This document shows, piece by piece, positions 52,574-60,058 of a stretch of 64,000 bases of DNA; positions within the stretch are counted from its first letter, which is position 1, and every line of letters starts with the position of its first letter. The notes under the pieces are model-generated. The model saw only the letters and a program-made list of their open reading frames with translations. It was not told the DNA's origin and did not search any database. This DNA comes from JAFECT01 sp035551675. Its GTDB lineage: Bacteria; Pseudomonadota; Alphaproteobacteria; Caulobacterales; Caulobacteraceae. The position numbers and the translations under genes were made by a program. The DNA lies in NCBI GenBank assembly GCA_035551675.1, contig DASZMV010000026.1, forward strand, positions 1 to 64,000, read 5' to 3'.

Positions 52574-53337
52574 GCGAGCCTAAGATGAGCGAGCCCGATC
52601 TTCCGTTCATCGCCTATGTCGTACCCGGTCGCGAGATGACGGTGCGCCCGGCGCCGTTCGAACGCGACTGGATGGGCGCGACCGACCAACGCTTCGCCTA
52701 CCGTTGCCTGCCGCTGAACATCGCCAACGCGCACGGTTGGGAGATTTTGACGCCCTCGGGCTTCACCGCGGGCTGGACCGGCGGCGATGGACTCGACGCG
52801 ATTTTGATCGCCGGCGACGGCGGAAGCGAGGCGCCGGCGGTTTCGGTGTTCGGCAAGGGCGGCCTGACCTTCCACGTGAACTTTCTGTTCCGCACGCCGC
52901 CCGGTTACGACCTCTTCGTCACCGGACCGATCAACCGGCCCAAGGACGGCATCGCGCCGTTGTCGGGAATCGTGGAAACCGACTGGGCGCCCTTCACCTT
53001 CACCATGAACTGGATGTTCACGCGGCCCAACATGCTGCTGCGCTTCGAGGAGGGCGAACCGTTCTGTCACGTCTTCCCGGTGCGCCGCGGCGAGATGGAG
53101 GCGATGCAGACGGAGATGCGTGACCTCGATAGCAACCCCGAGCTCGAGGCCCAGTACGAAACCTGGTCGAACAACCGCAACACCTTCAACCAAGACCTGA
53201 AGAAGCCGGGCTCCAAGGCCCAGGCAATGAAGTGGCAGAAACATTACTACCGCGGCCAGGACGCGGAAGGTCATGCGGCCCCCGTGGAAGACCACCGCAC
53301 CAAGGTGCGGGTGATGCCGTTCGACCGGAAAGACTGA
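52570..53337 (+). CDS. DUF6065 family protein
   Basis: Cytoplasmic protein of 255 residues that I assign to DUF6065; function unknown. Segments include AYRCLPLNIANAHGWEI, TFHVNFLFRTPPGYDLF and FTMNWMFTRPNMLLRFEEGE, with a charged helical C-terminus. Beta-rich spacing suggests a cupin- or jelly-roll-like core, which is inference. Start GTG 52570 overlaps the sulfotransferase stop; ATG 52585 is an alternative. The last 365 bases recur as a frameshifted fragment at 55253-55619. Confidence 0.75.
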   Translation: MSEPKMSEPDLPFIAYVVPGREMTVRPAPFERDWMGATDQRFAYRCLPLNIANAHGWEILTPSGFTAGWTGGDGLDAILIAGDGGSEAPAVSVFGKGGLTFHVNFLFRTPPGYDLFVTGPINRPKDGIAPLSGIVETDWAPFTFTMNWMFTRPNMLLRFEEGEPFCHVFPVRRGEMEAMQTEMRDLDSNPELEAQYETWSNNRNTFNQDLKKPGSKAQAMKWQKHYYRGQDAEGHAAPVEDHRTKVRVMPFDRKD

Positions 53338-53497
53338 GCGGCGCTCGCGCGTTCAGGTCCCCACAAAATTCTCAAAGGCGTAGAAGCATTTCGGTAGCGC
53401 CGACGGGATTTGCGCCGTGCCGCCGCAGCTGTCCCGACCTCGGGCTCAGATTTCTGTTGGCGGTTCGCGCAACCCCCGGAACACGTCTGGGGGCGAC

Positions 53498-53874
53498 ATG
53501 CTTATTGGCGTGTCAAAGAGCACCGTTTCCGAACGGGCGTCTCAATCCGGCAAGCCGGAGGCTTTGTCTGAACGCCACAAAAAACGAAAGGCGGCAGGCG
53601 TGTCCATGCCAGTGATCCGCAACGAGGTCGAAATGATGTTGATGCAGGTCGACCAGCAGATTGCAAGGCCGAGCGCGAGATGGCCCGCGGCGCCTATCGC
53701 GGCAAAGTCAACACCGCAGGCGAGCTGGGCTTCCTGTCACGGCAGAAGGCGATGATCGTGGAGCGTCTGGCGGAGATCGACTCCCGGCCCCAGGCGACCG
53801 AAACCCTTCTCCAGTGGATCAAGGAGGAGGTGTTCAATCTCAAACTTCGTCTTGAGCAGTGGGCGGGCGAATGA
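53498..53874 (+). pseudogene. Frameshifted small coiled-coil gene
   Basis: Frame 1 (from ATG 53498, or ATG 53606) reads to VEMMLMQVDQQIA, then loses coding character. A second frame continues KAEREMARGAYRGKVNT and ends KLRLEQWAGE at 53874. Inserting one A at the GCAAGG site (53663-53668) joins them into one plausible helical protein. So one base seems lost in a short A run, or the sequence has an error there. No family recognised. Confidence 0.6.
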
Positions 53875-54011
53875 ACGGGTCGCCGCGATATCGCTCGGAT
53901 GGGCGCCAGGAAACAATTACCGCCAGCCGACTGTTTCTGCGCGAGGGACTCGAATCGACCCGCCGATGCATACGCGGTGCGCATGGGCGACGCTGACCCG
54001 CTGGTTGAGCC

Positions 54012-54605
54012 ATGAAATCTCCGACGACACATCCCTCAGCTGCGCCGCTCGCCGCGCCGATCAAGATCAGCGGCTCGTCATGGTGGATCCTGACCATCGA
54101 GGGCCTGATCTTGATTGCGCTTGGGCTCGCGGCTGGCGTGGCGCCGTTCGTCGCCTCTCTGACGGTCACGGTGCTGGTCGGCTGGCTTTACATGATTGTC
54201 GGTGTTGTCCGTGCCGCCTCCAGCATCACCCACCGTAACCCCGGTTTCGGGTGGTCGCTCTTCGGGGGTTGCCTGGCGCTGATCGTCGGAGGTTTTCTGC
54301 TCTGGCGCCCTCTGACCGGCGCGGTTTCGTTGATGATTCTGCTCGGCGCCTACTTCGCCGTGGACGGCCTGCTGTCATTCTTCCTGGCGGCCACGACACG
54401 CCGGCATACCGGGCGCGCGGCGATGTCGGTCGTAACGGGCGTTGTCGATCTGGCGCTTGCGGTCGTCGTCTTCCTGGGTCTCGTGCACGGCGCGATCTGG
54501 CTGCTTGGACTTGTGGTGGCGGTGAACCTCGTCTTTGCCGGCGCAACGCTTGTCACGATGAGCATCGCTTGGCGCGCCACGCACCGAAACGCGTCATCGC
54601 GTTGA
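54012..54605 (+). CDS. HdeD/DUF308 family membrane protein
   Basis: Inner-membrane protein of 197 residues with six helices in pairs, typical of HdeD-like acid-resistance proteins. The first pair is SWWILTIEGLILIALGLAAGV, and FGGCLALIVGGFLLWRP and FFLAATTRRHTGRA follow the family pattern. Precise role unknown. It is part of the short block bracketed by the two copies of DUF6065 sequence, so it may be a later arrival. Confidence 0.82.
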   Translation: MKSPTTHPSAAPLAAPIKISGSSWWILTIEGLILIALGLAAGVAPFVASLTVTVLVGWLYMIVGVVRAASSITHRNPGFGWSLFGGCLALIVGGFLLWRPLTGAVSLMILLGAYFAVDGLLSFFLAATTRRHTGRAAMSVVTGVVDLALAVVVFLGLVHGAIWLLGLVVAVNLVFAGATLVTMSIAWRATHRNASSR

Positions 54606-54661
54606 GACTCCCAGGCTAACGGAGCCGCCAAACATTCCATGGCCGCGCCATGCGCTGTTGC

Positions 54662-55177
54662 TTAGCCGACTTTGACTTTGCCTCCGGGCAGGAACGTATA
54701 TTCCGGGAGAACCAGGTTCTTGGGCGCGGGTCCGCGTCTGATCCGACCGGCCGTGTCGTAGACGGAGCCGTGACACGGACAGAACCAGCCATGATAGGGC
54801 CCCGCTGCAAACGTCGGCACGCAGCCTAGATGCGTGCAGACATCGATCAGGATGAGCCATTGCGCCATCCCGGGCTTGTGACGCTCCGCATCCGTCGCGG
54901 GGTCACGCATGGGAGCGTGGTCGTCAGCCACGGCGCTCGCGATTTCTGCGGGCGTGCGGTGGCGGATCGACAGCGGTTTTCCGCGCCATTTCACCACGAG
55001 CTGCTGCCCGAGCGCGACCTTTGTGTAATCCACTTCGATCGATGAGAGGGCCAGCGTATCGGCGGCCGGGTTCATCTGGTCGATCAAAGGCCACATGGCG
55101 ATCGCTCCGCCTCCGACGGCGGCAGTGATCGTTGCTATATGTATGAAATCCCGGCGTGTGGGAGTTGCTTCCGTCAT
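54662..55177 (-). CDS. petA: Rieske iron-sulfur protein, cytochrome bc1 type (orphan)
   Basis: Protein of 171 residues: Tat leader and membrane helix (TRRDFIHIATITAAVGGGAIA), then the Rieske domain with Cys114, His116, Cys119 in CTHLGC and Cys133, Cys135, His136 in CPCHGS, which hold the 2Fe-2S cluster. It normally moves electrons from ubiquinol to cytochrome c1. No cytochrome b or c1 gene follows, so it is an extra, isolated copy. It lies in the block bracketed by DUF6065 repeats. All cluster ligands are intact. Confidence 0.88.
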   Translation of the reverse strand: MTEATPTRRDFIHIATITAAVGGGAIAMWPLIDQMNPAADTLALSSIEVDYTKVALGQQLVVKWRGKPLSIRHRTPAEIASAVADDHAPMRDPATDAERHKPGMAQWLILIDVCTHLGCVPTFAAGPYHGWFCPCHGSVYDTAGRIRRGPAPKNLVLPEYTFLPGGKVKVG

Positions 55178-55252
55178 GTGGGCGGCACATCGATCGCCCC
55201 CGCACGACCATAACCGTGCAAGCGGCTCAAAGTTGCTCGCGTAGCGCGATGC

Positions 55253-55619
55253 TCGTTGAAACCGACTGGGGGCCCTTCACCTTCACCATGAACTGGATGT
55301 TCACGCGGCCCAACATGCTGCTGCGCTTCGAAGAGGCGAGCCGTTCTGTCACGTCTTCCCGGTGCGCCGCGGCGAGATGGAGGCGATGCAGACGGAGATG
55401 CGTGACCTCGATAGCAACCCCGAGCTCGAGGCCCAGTACGAAACCTGGTCGAACAACCGCAACACCTTCAACGCCGACCTGAAAGAGCCGCGATCCGAAG
55501 CCCAGGCGCTGAAGTGGCAGAAACACTACTATCGCGGCCAGGACGCAACGGGGCAGCCGGCCGTGGTGGAAGATCATCGAACCAAGGTCCGCGTCCAGCA
55601 CTTCGAACGCAGGAACTGA
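55253..55619 (+). pseudogene. 5'-truncated, frameshifted copy of the DUF6065 gene
   Basis: Aligns with 52970-53337 at a constant offset of 2283 until a one-base deletion near 55333 (GGAGGGCG became GAGGCG), after which the offset is 2282. It lacks the first 133 codons. The segment up to about 55475 is nearly identical to the intact gene, while the last 140 bases are clearly more diverged. After the shift the frame stays open to the stop at 55619. Not expected to make a working protein. Confidence 0.85.
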
Positions 55620-55923
55620 GCGTCGGCGCTCGCAAGACGTTCGAAGACTCAGCCAGTAATTCAGGTTGCGGGACGCGATCGCGGCGACCTGCCGGCATTG
55701 ATCCGGCCGCGATCTGATTTGCCGTTATTCCCCCAGTCTTTCCGGGGGTGCTTGACGTATTCTTTTGGCGGCGGTGTACTCGCCCGACGGGATTTGGGGA
55801 GAGCGGGGCCTCGGCCGCAGCCGCCGCAAGCGCGGCGCATCACAGCAAGGCCGACCTTCCAGATTGAATCGCCTGCGAGTTTTGTCGACCCGATGCGTTC
55901 AGCGCCAGCCTTTGGGAGAGTTT
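55620..55923. other. Intergenic region after the DUF6065 fragment
   Basis: 304 bases with no convincing gene. The first 30 bases still resemble the sequence after the intact DUF6065 gene (TGAGCG, GGCGCTCGC, GTTCG). The rest shows no clear repeat or terminator; GGGAGA near 55914 belongs to the next gene. Confidence 0.45.
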
Positions 55924-56544
55924 GTGTTGAGACATCCTATCTCTGATCGGGTCTTTGCAGGCGTCGCCGCGCTTCTGGCGATGACGCTCGTCGCCGAGCC
56001 CGCCTCGGCGCATCGCACGTGGCCTGTCATCGGCGGCGCGGGCGATGCGACCACCACCGTGTCCTGTCCCGCTGGCGAACAGATCGTCGGCTTCGAGGGT
56101 CGCACCGGCCTCTGGATCGATCAGGTCCGTTTGATGTGCGCCAGACAGGTCGACGCCTCGACCATGGGCGAACCGCATCCGATCGGCGATGCGATGGGCG
56201 GTTTCGGCGGCGCCTCCAGGCGAGAGGTCTGCGGTCGCAAGTTCATGATCCACAGCATCGGCATGATCTACACCAAGAACCAGAAACAAGTCGTGGCGAT
56301 CCACGTCAGCTGCGCCTCCATCGCCGGAGACACGGCTTCCTACGTCGGGTTCGGCGGCTCGTACACCGCCATAGAAGATCCGTGCGCCGCGACCGCCACC
56401 TGCGGGCCCGACACCGATAAGGTGCACGAGATCTGTCCCAACGAACGCTTCACCGGCGTCACCGCGCGCGTCGGCAAGGACGTCAATGCGCTCGGCTTCA
56501 TCTGCGACCCCGTGCCGTTCAACGGCGCGCCGCACCATCGTTGA
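55924..56544 (+). CDS. Secreted three-repeat Cys-bracketed protein, copy 1
   Basis: Exported protein of about 206 residues with a signal peptide ending ASA. The mature part has three related Cys-bracketed segments: CPAGEQIVGFEGRTGLW...C, CGRKFMIHSIGMIY...C and CPNERFTGVTARVGKDV...C. The pattern C-P-x-G-x3-V-G-F and D-x-V-x3-C resembles the three-fold beta-prism of VMO-I proteins. Start is GTG 55924 (or TTG 55927, better spaced from GGGAGA). The next gene is a paralog 17 bases downstream. A role in binding sugars or the cell surface is a guess. Confidence 0.65.
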   Translation: MLRHPISDRVFAGVAALLAMTLVAEPASAHRTWPVIGGAGDATTTVSCPAGEQIVGFEGRTGLWIDQVRLMCARQVDASTMGEPHPIGDAMGGFGGASRREVCGRKFMIHSIGMIYTKNQKQVVAIHVSCASIAGDTASYVGFGGSYTAIEDPCAATATCGPDTDKVHEICPNERFTGVTARVGKDVNALGFICDPVPFNGAPHHR

Positions 56545-56561
56545 TCAAGGAAATCCGACCC

Positions 56562-57134
56562 ATGCGCAAATCGATCGCCTCGTTCGTCGCCCTCGCGGCC
56601 GCCGCGCTGTCGTCCACGCCCGCCTTCGCCCTGCATGAATTCCCGACCGTCGGCGATCGCGGCGACGCGGGCGCGCACGCCGAATGTCCCGAGGGCAAAC
56701 AGCTCGTCGGCTTTTCCGGCCGTACCGGGACCTGGATCGACTCGGTCCAGATGGTCTGCGCGGCGCCCGGGGCGCAGCCGGTCGCGACCGGCGCACGCTA
56801 CGGGGGCGCCGGCGGCCAGGCGGTGGACAGCTTCTGCCGCAGGGGCTGGCAGATGAACGCCATCTTCCTGAACATGACCACGCACAACGCCCGGGTCGCG
56901 TCGATCAGCTACACCTGCAAGTCGGTCCAGACCGGCGAGACCCAGCCCTTCACCTTCGGCAACGGCTCTTATGTGGCGCGCTGCCCGGGCTTCGGCGTCG
57001 GCAACTGCGCCACCACCGACAACACCTATCAACCCTGCGCCGCCGACGAAGTACCCATTGGCTTCAACGCCCGCTACGGCAAGGACGTGAACGCCTTCGG
57101 CCTCATCTGCGGCCGCGTGAAGGGCGCGCGGTAA
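56562..57134 (+). CDS. Secreted three-repeat Cys-bracketed protein, copy 2
   Basis: Exported paralog of the preceding gene, 190 residues, with a signal peptide ending AFA. Its segments are CPEGKQLVGFSGRTGTW...C, CRRGWQMNAIFLNMTT...C and CAADEVPIGFNARYGKDV...C, aligning with copy 1 throughout. AAGGAA (56547-56552) supports ATG 56562. The two genes are in tandem and probably cotranscribed. Divergence between copies is high, so the duplication is old. Element C follows the stop codon. Confidence 0.7.
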   Translation: MRKSIASFVALAAAALSSTPAFALHEFPTVGDRGDAGAHAECPEGKQLVGFSGRTGTWIDSVQMVCAAPGAQPVATGARYGGAGGQAVDSFCRRGWQMNAIFLNMTTHNARVASISYTCKSVQTGETQPFTFGNGSYVARCPGFGVGNCATTDNTYQPCAADEVPIGFNARYGKDVNAFGLICGRVKGAR

Positions 57135-57151
57135 GATAAGAGAGAGAAGTG

Positions 57152-57283
57152 CACGAACCACACGACGCGAACGCGTCAAGTCCGAGTATTGCGTCGTGAA
57201 AATGGCGCCGGCGCGCCAAGGCGCGCGTCCAATCAGCCAGTCGCTCGCTCACGCATGTTCGTGTGGTTCGTGTGGTCCGTGGA
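57152..57283. repeat. Inverted-repeat element C with 9-nt tandem units
   Basis: The right arm has GTTCGTGTG twice in tandem plus a variant GTCCGTGGA (57257-57283). CACGAACCACACGA (57152-57165) on the left is the exact complement of 57259-57272 (14 bases). Between them lies a GC hairpin, GCGCGCC (57211-57217) with 57220-57226 and an AA loop. The right side is followed by a T-rich run. It fills the gap between two convergent genes, as element A does. Confidence 0.72.
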
Positions 57284-57301
57284 CAATCTTTCTTCTTTTT
57301 C

Positions 57302-59257
57302 TCACGACCCCAAATGCTTGTCGAACCACCCAACGATCCTGTCCGCCAGGTCGTGGACGTGTTCGGGTTTGCGGATGCCGTGGCCTTCGCCGGGGTAGAT
57401 GACGAGGCTCGTCTCCACGCCCATCGCCTTCAGGCCGTGCCAGTATTCGAGCGACTGCGGCGCGGGGCATTCGACGTCGCGTTCGCCGACGTAGATGAAG
57501 GTCGGAGTGTGGGCGTTCTTTATGTACATGATCGGCGACAGCTTCAGATAGATCGCCGGATCGTCGTAGGCCGAGGCGCCGAAGAACGGGATCATCCACT
57601 CGTCGATGCCGTTCTCGCCGTAATAGCTGATCCAGTCGGAAATGCCGGCGCCGGCGACCGCGGCGTGGAAGCGCTGCGACTGGGTCACCGTCCACATGGT
57701 CATCAGGCCGCCGTAGCTGTGGCCGTAGACGCCCAGGCGCTTGTCGTCGACCGGCGCGATCTTCTCCACCGCATCGACGCCCGCGAGGATGTCGCGCAGG
57801 TCGCCGCCGCCGAAGTCGCGGATGTTGGCGCGGGTGAAGGCCTCGCCCTGGCCGTAGCTGCCGCGCGGGTTCGGCTGGAACACATAGTAGCCGTGCGAGA
57901 CGAGATCGTTCACCGTGCCGTGTGAGATGTAGTTGGGCGTCACCGCCGAGCTGGGCCCGCCGTGGATCAGCACGATCATCGGATAGGTCTTGCCGGGCGT
58001 GATGTTGCGCGGCGCGATCAGCCAGCCCTGCACGTCGAAACCTTCGCTCTTCCAGGTCACGCTGCGCGCATTGACGAAGGCGGGGGCGGAATCGTTGTCG
58101 TGAGTGATCGGCTTGAGGTCGCCGACCGGCCCCGCCAGCAGGATCGGCGCGTGCTCGAAGTCCTGCGCCTCGGTCGCGGCGAACTTGCCCGATGCGTCGA
58201 AGGCGAAGCGGCCATTAAAGGTGCTGGATCCGAACGAGGCCGGCGCTTTCCAGAGCACCTTTTTCGCGCCCTTGGCCGGATCGAGGCTGACCAGTTGCGT
58301 CTGGTCACCCGCAAGCACCGTCGCATAGGCGCCGCCGGCGGTCATCGACAGCGACGTGAAGGTGCCCTTGAAGCCGGGCGTTACGTCGACCGGGTCGCCG
58401 CCGCCGATCGGAACCGACCACAGGTCGCCGCCCACCGGGCCGAAGTCGCTCATCAGGCCGCCAATATAGATTACCGATTTTCCGTCCGCGGTGACGCGCG
58501 GGTAGTTGGCTTGCGTCTTGGGCGACGCGATCACCCGCGCCGCGCCCGACGCCGCGTCGAAGGCTTCGATCTTGGCGACCCACCAGTTGTTGTCGCCGTT
58601 GCCCTTGGCCGCCGTGCCGATGAAGCCGCGACCGTCCGGCGTCCAGCCGTACTCGTAGACGAAGGTGTCGGCGGGCGAGGCGAAGCGCATGTCGCCGCCG
58701 GCGGCGGGCACGAGCGCGATGCGCTGTTCGTCGTTGGTCTCGCCGATCTCGCCGGTCAACGGGATGCCCGCTTGCGTGGCGCCGGTCAGCTTGCGCGCGC
58801 CAACGGTGGCGAGGAAGGCGATTTGATTGCCGTCGGGCGACCAACGCGGCTGATCGCCGATGCCGCCGAAGCTCGCCGCCGTGCGCGGCCCGCTTTTCGA
58901 ATCCCGGCCGGCTTCGACGACCAACAACTGCGCCTGGAACTGGCTCTGGTCCACCGCCATGAAGGCCAGCGCATCGCCATTGGGCGACCAGGCCGGCGAG
59001 GAATAGTTGCAGCTCGCGCACGGATCATAGGTCGCCAGAATCTTCCCGTCGCGAGTCGAGCGCACCACGATGGAGTTGTGCGGACGGTGCTGTTCCAGGC
59101 CGGTCTCTGTCACTTCGACGGCGGCCAGGCGGTCGCCGGCGGGGGAGAGCGCGAGTTCGTGATACTGGCGGATGGCGGGCGCCGACGGCGTGGACGAAGG
59201 CGCGGCCAAAGGTGCGTCGGTGGCGGCCACAGCGGCCGCCGCGAGCAAGGCGATCAT
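57302..59257 (-). CDS. Exported S9-family prolyl oligopeptidase-like peptidase
   Basis: Peptidase of 651 residues with a short signal peptide. Residues about 30-400 form a WD40/PD40-like beta-propeller (repeated SPDG-type motifs such as PRWSPDGNQIAFLA). The C-terminal alpha/beta hydrolase has the triad Ser514 in GHSYGG, Asp594 in GERDVECP and His626 in GEGHGIR. Such enzymes trim dipeptides or acylated peptides in the periplasm. GGGGAG upstream supports ATG 59257; a longer reading to 59341 destroys the signal peptide. No obvious partner nearby. Confidence 0.9.
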   Translation of the reverse strand: MIALLAAAAVAATDAPLAAPSSTPSAPAIRQYHELALSPAGDRLAAVEVTETGLEQHRPHNSIVVRSTRDGKILATYDPCASCNYSSPAWSPNGDALAFMAVDQSQFQAQLLVVEAGRDSKSGPRTAASFGGIGDQPRWSPDGNQIAFLATVGARKLTGATQAGIPLTGEIGETNDEQRIALVPAAGGDMRFASPADTFVYEYGWTPDGRGFIGTAAKGNGDNNWWVAKIEAFDAASGAARVIASPKTQANYPRVTADGKSVIYIGGLMSDFGPVGGDLWSVPIGGGDPVDVTPGFKGTFTSLSMTAGGAYATVLAGDQTQLVSLDPAKGAKKVLWKAPASFGSSTFNGRFAFDASGKFAATEAQDFEHAPILLAGPVGDLKPITHDNDSAPAFVNARSVTWKSEGFDVQGWLIAPRNITPGKTYPMIVLIHGGPSSAVTPNYISHGTVNDLVSHGYYVFQPNPRGSYGQGEAFTRANIRDFGGGDLRDILAGVDAVEKIAPVDDKRLGVYGHSYGGLMTMWTVTQSQRFHAAVAGAGISDWISYYGENGIDEWMIPFFGASAYDDPAIYLKLSPIMYIKNAHTPTFIYVGERDVECPAPQSLEYWHGLKAMGVETSLVIYPGEGHGIRKPEHVHDLADRIVGWFDKHLGS

Positions 59258-59374
59258 GAAAACTCCCCGGACTGACTTTTCGTATACGCGAGAGTTACGC
59301 GACCTTGGAGTTTGGGGCCAGAGGCGGCCGGACCGGCGCATCCGAACGATTTCAGCACAGGGTGAAATCGCGCC

Positions 59375-59956
59375 TCAGCGCTCGCCGAGCACCAGCCCCA
59401 CCGCCAGGTCGGCGACCTCGTCGGGGCTGAAGGGACCGGCCGGGTCGAACCAAGTGTGGGTCCAGTTGATCATGCCGAAGTAGAGCATGGTCAGGGGCCG
59501 TTTCGCGCGGGCGTTGGCGAGGTCGGGACGCAGCGACGCGATCAGCGCCTCGACGTCTTCGATCAGGCGGCGCTGGCGGCGCACGATCACCTCGCGGCGG
59601 GCCGGCGGCAGCTGGTCGAGCTCGTTGAGCAGCACCTTGTGCCGATCCTGCGCCCCGACGTAGAGCCCCATGAAACGGTGGGTCAGGTCGCGGAGCTTGC
59701 GTTCCGCCGGCGCGCTCGAGCCGGCCACGGTCTCCACCGCCCCGGTCAGGCCCAAGAGGTGACTCTCCATCACCTCGAACAGGATGTCCTCCTTCGACGG
59801 GTAATAGTGATAGATCAGCGACTTGGAGAGCTCGCACGCCTCGGCGAGATCGGCGACCGAGGCCGACGCATAACCGCGTTTGGCGAACAGCCCCGCTGCC
59901 GTGGCCACGATCGCCTCGCGCCTTTGCTCGTAGTCGGCCGCCTGTTTGCGGGCCAT
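59375..59956 (-). CDS. TetR-family regulator of the 2-oxoacid dehydrogenase genes
   Basis: Protein of 193 residues. The N-terminal helix-turn-helix is GYASASVADLAEACELSKSLIYHYY (about 28-52). The C-terminal domain (LTHRFMGLYVGAQDRHKVLLNELDQL) is of the type seen in acyl-CoA-responsive TetR regulators such as KstR2. It is divergent from the E1 gene with a 28-bp operator between, so it very probably represses both. An acyl-CoA inducer is inference from family and context. Confidence 0.85.
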   Translation of the reverse strand: MARKQAADYEQRREAIVATAAGLFAKRGYASASVADLAEACELSKSLIYHYYPSKEDILFEVMESHLLGLTGAVETVAGSSAPAERKLRDLTHRFMGLYVGAQDRHKVLLNELDQLPPARREVIVRRQRRLIEDVEALIASLRPDLANARAKRPLTMLYFGMINWTHTWFDPAGPFSPDEVADLAVGLVLGER

Positions 59957-60000
59957 GGCCTTGTCCAGAATCGTTGAGCGTCTCCGAAGACTAGCTTGCC

Positions 60001-60028
60001 AATTAATCGACCAAGCGGTCTATTAATT
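60001..60028. promoter_or_regulatory. Probable TetR operator, 28-bp palindrome
   Basis: AATTAAT-c-GACC on the left and GGTC-t-ATTAATT on the right, with a 4-base centre (AAGC). The 11 specified bases of each arm pair exactly. It lies between the TetR gene (starts 59956, minus) and the E1 gene (starts 60059, plus), 31 bases before the latter. The outer AT tracts stand out from the GC-rich surroundings. Confidence 0.82.
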
Positions 60029-60058
60029 CGCCCTCCTTCCGGGCCGGAGACTCCCCCG

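Noticed and set aside
53935..53970. Sequence on the minus strand resembling a tRNA T-arm (GATTCGA loop)
   Set aside because: The stem has a mismatch, and no acceptor, D or anticodon arms can be found around it; it is at best a remnant and probably chance.
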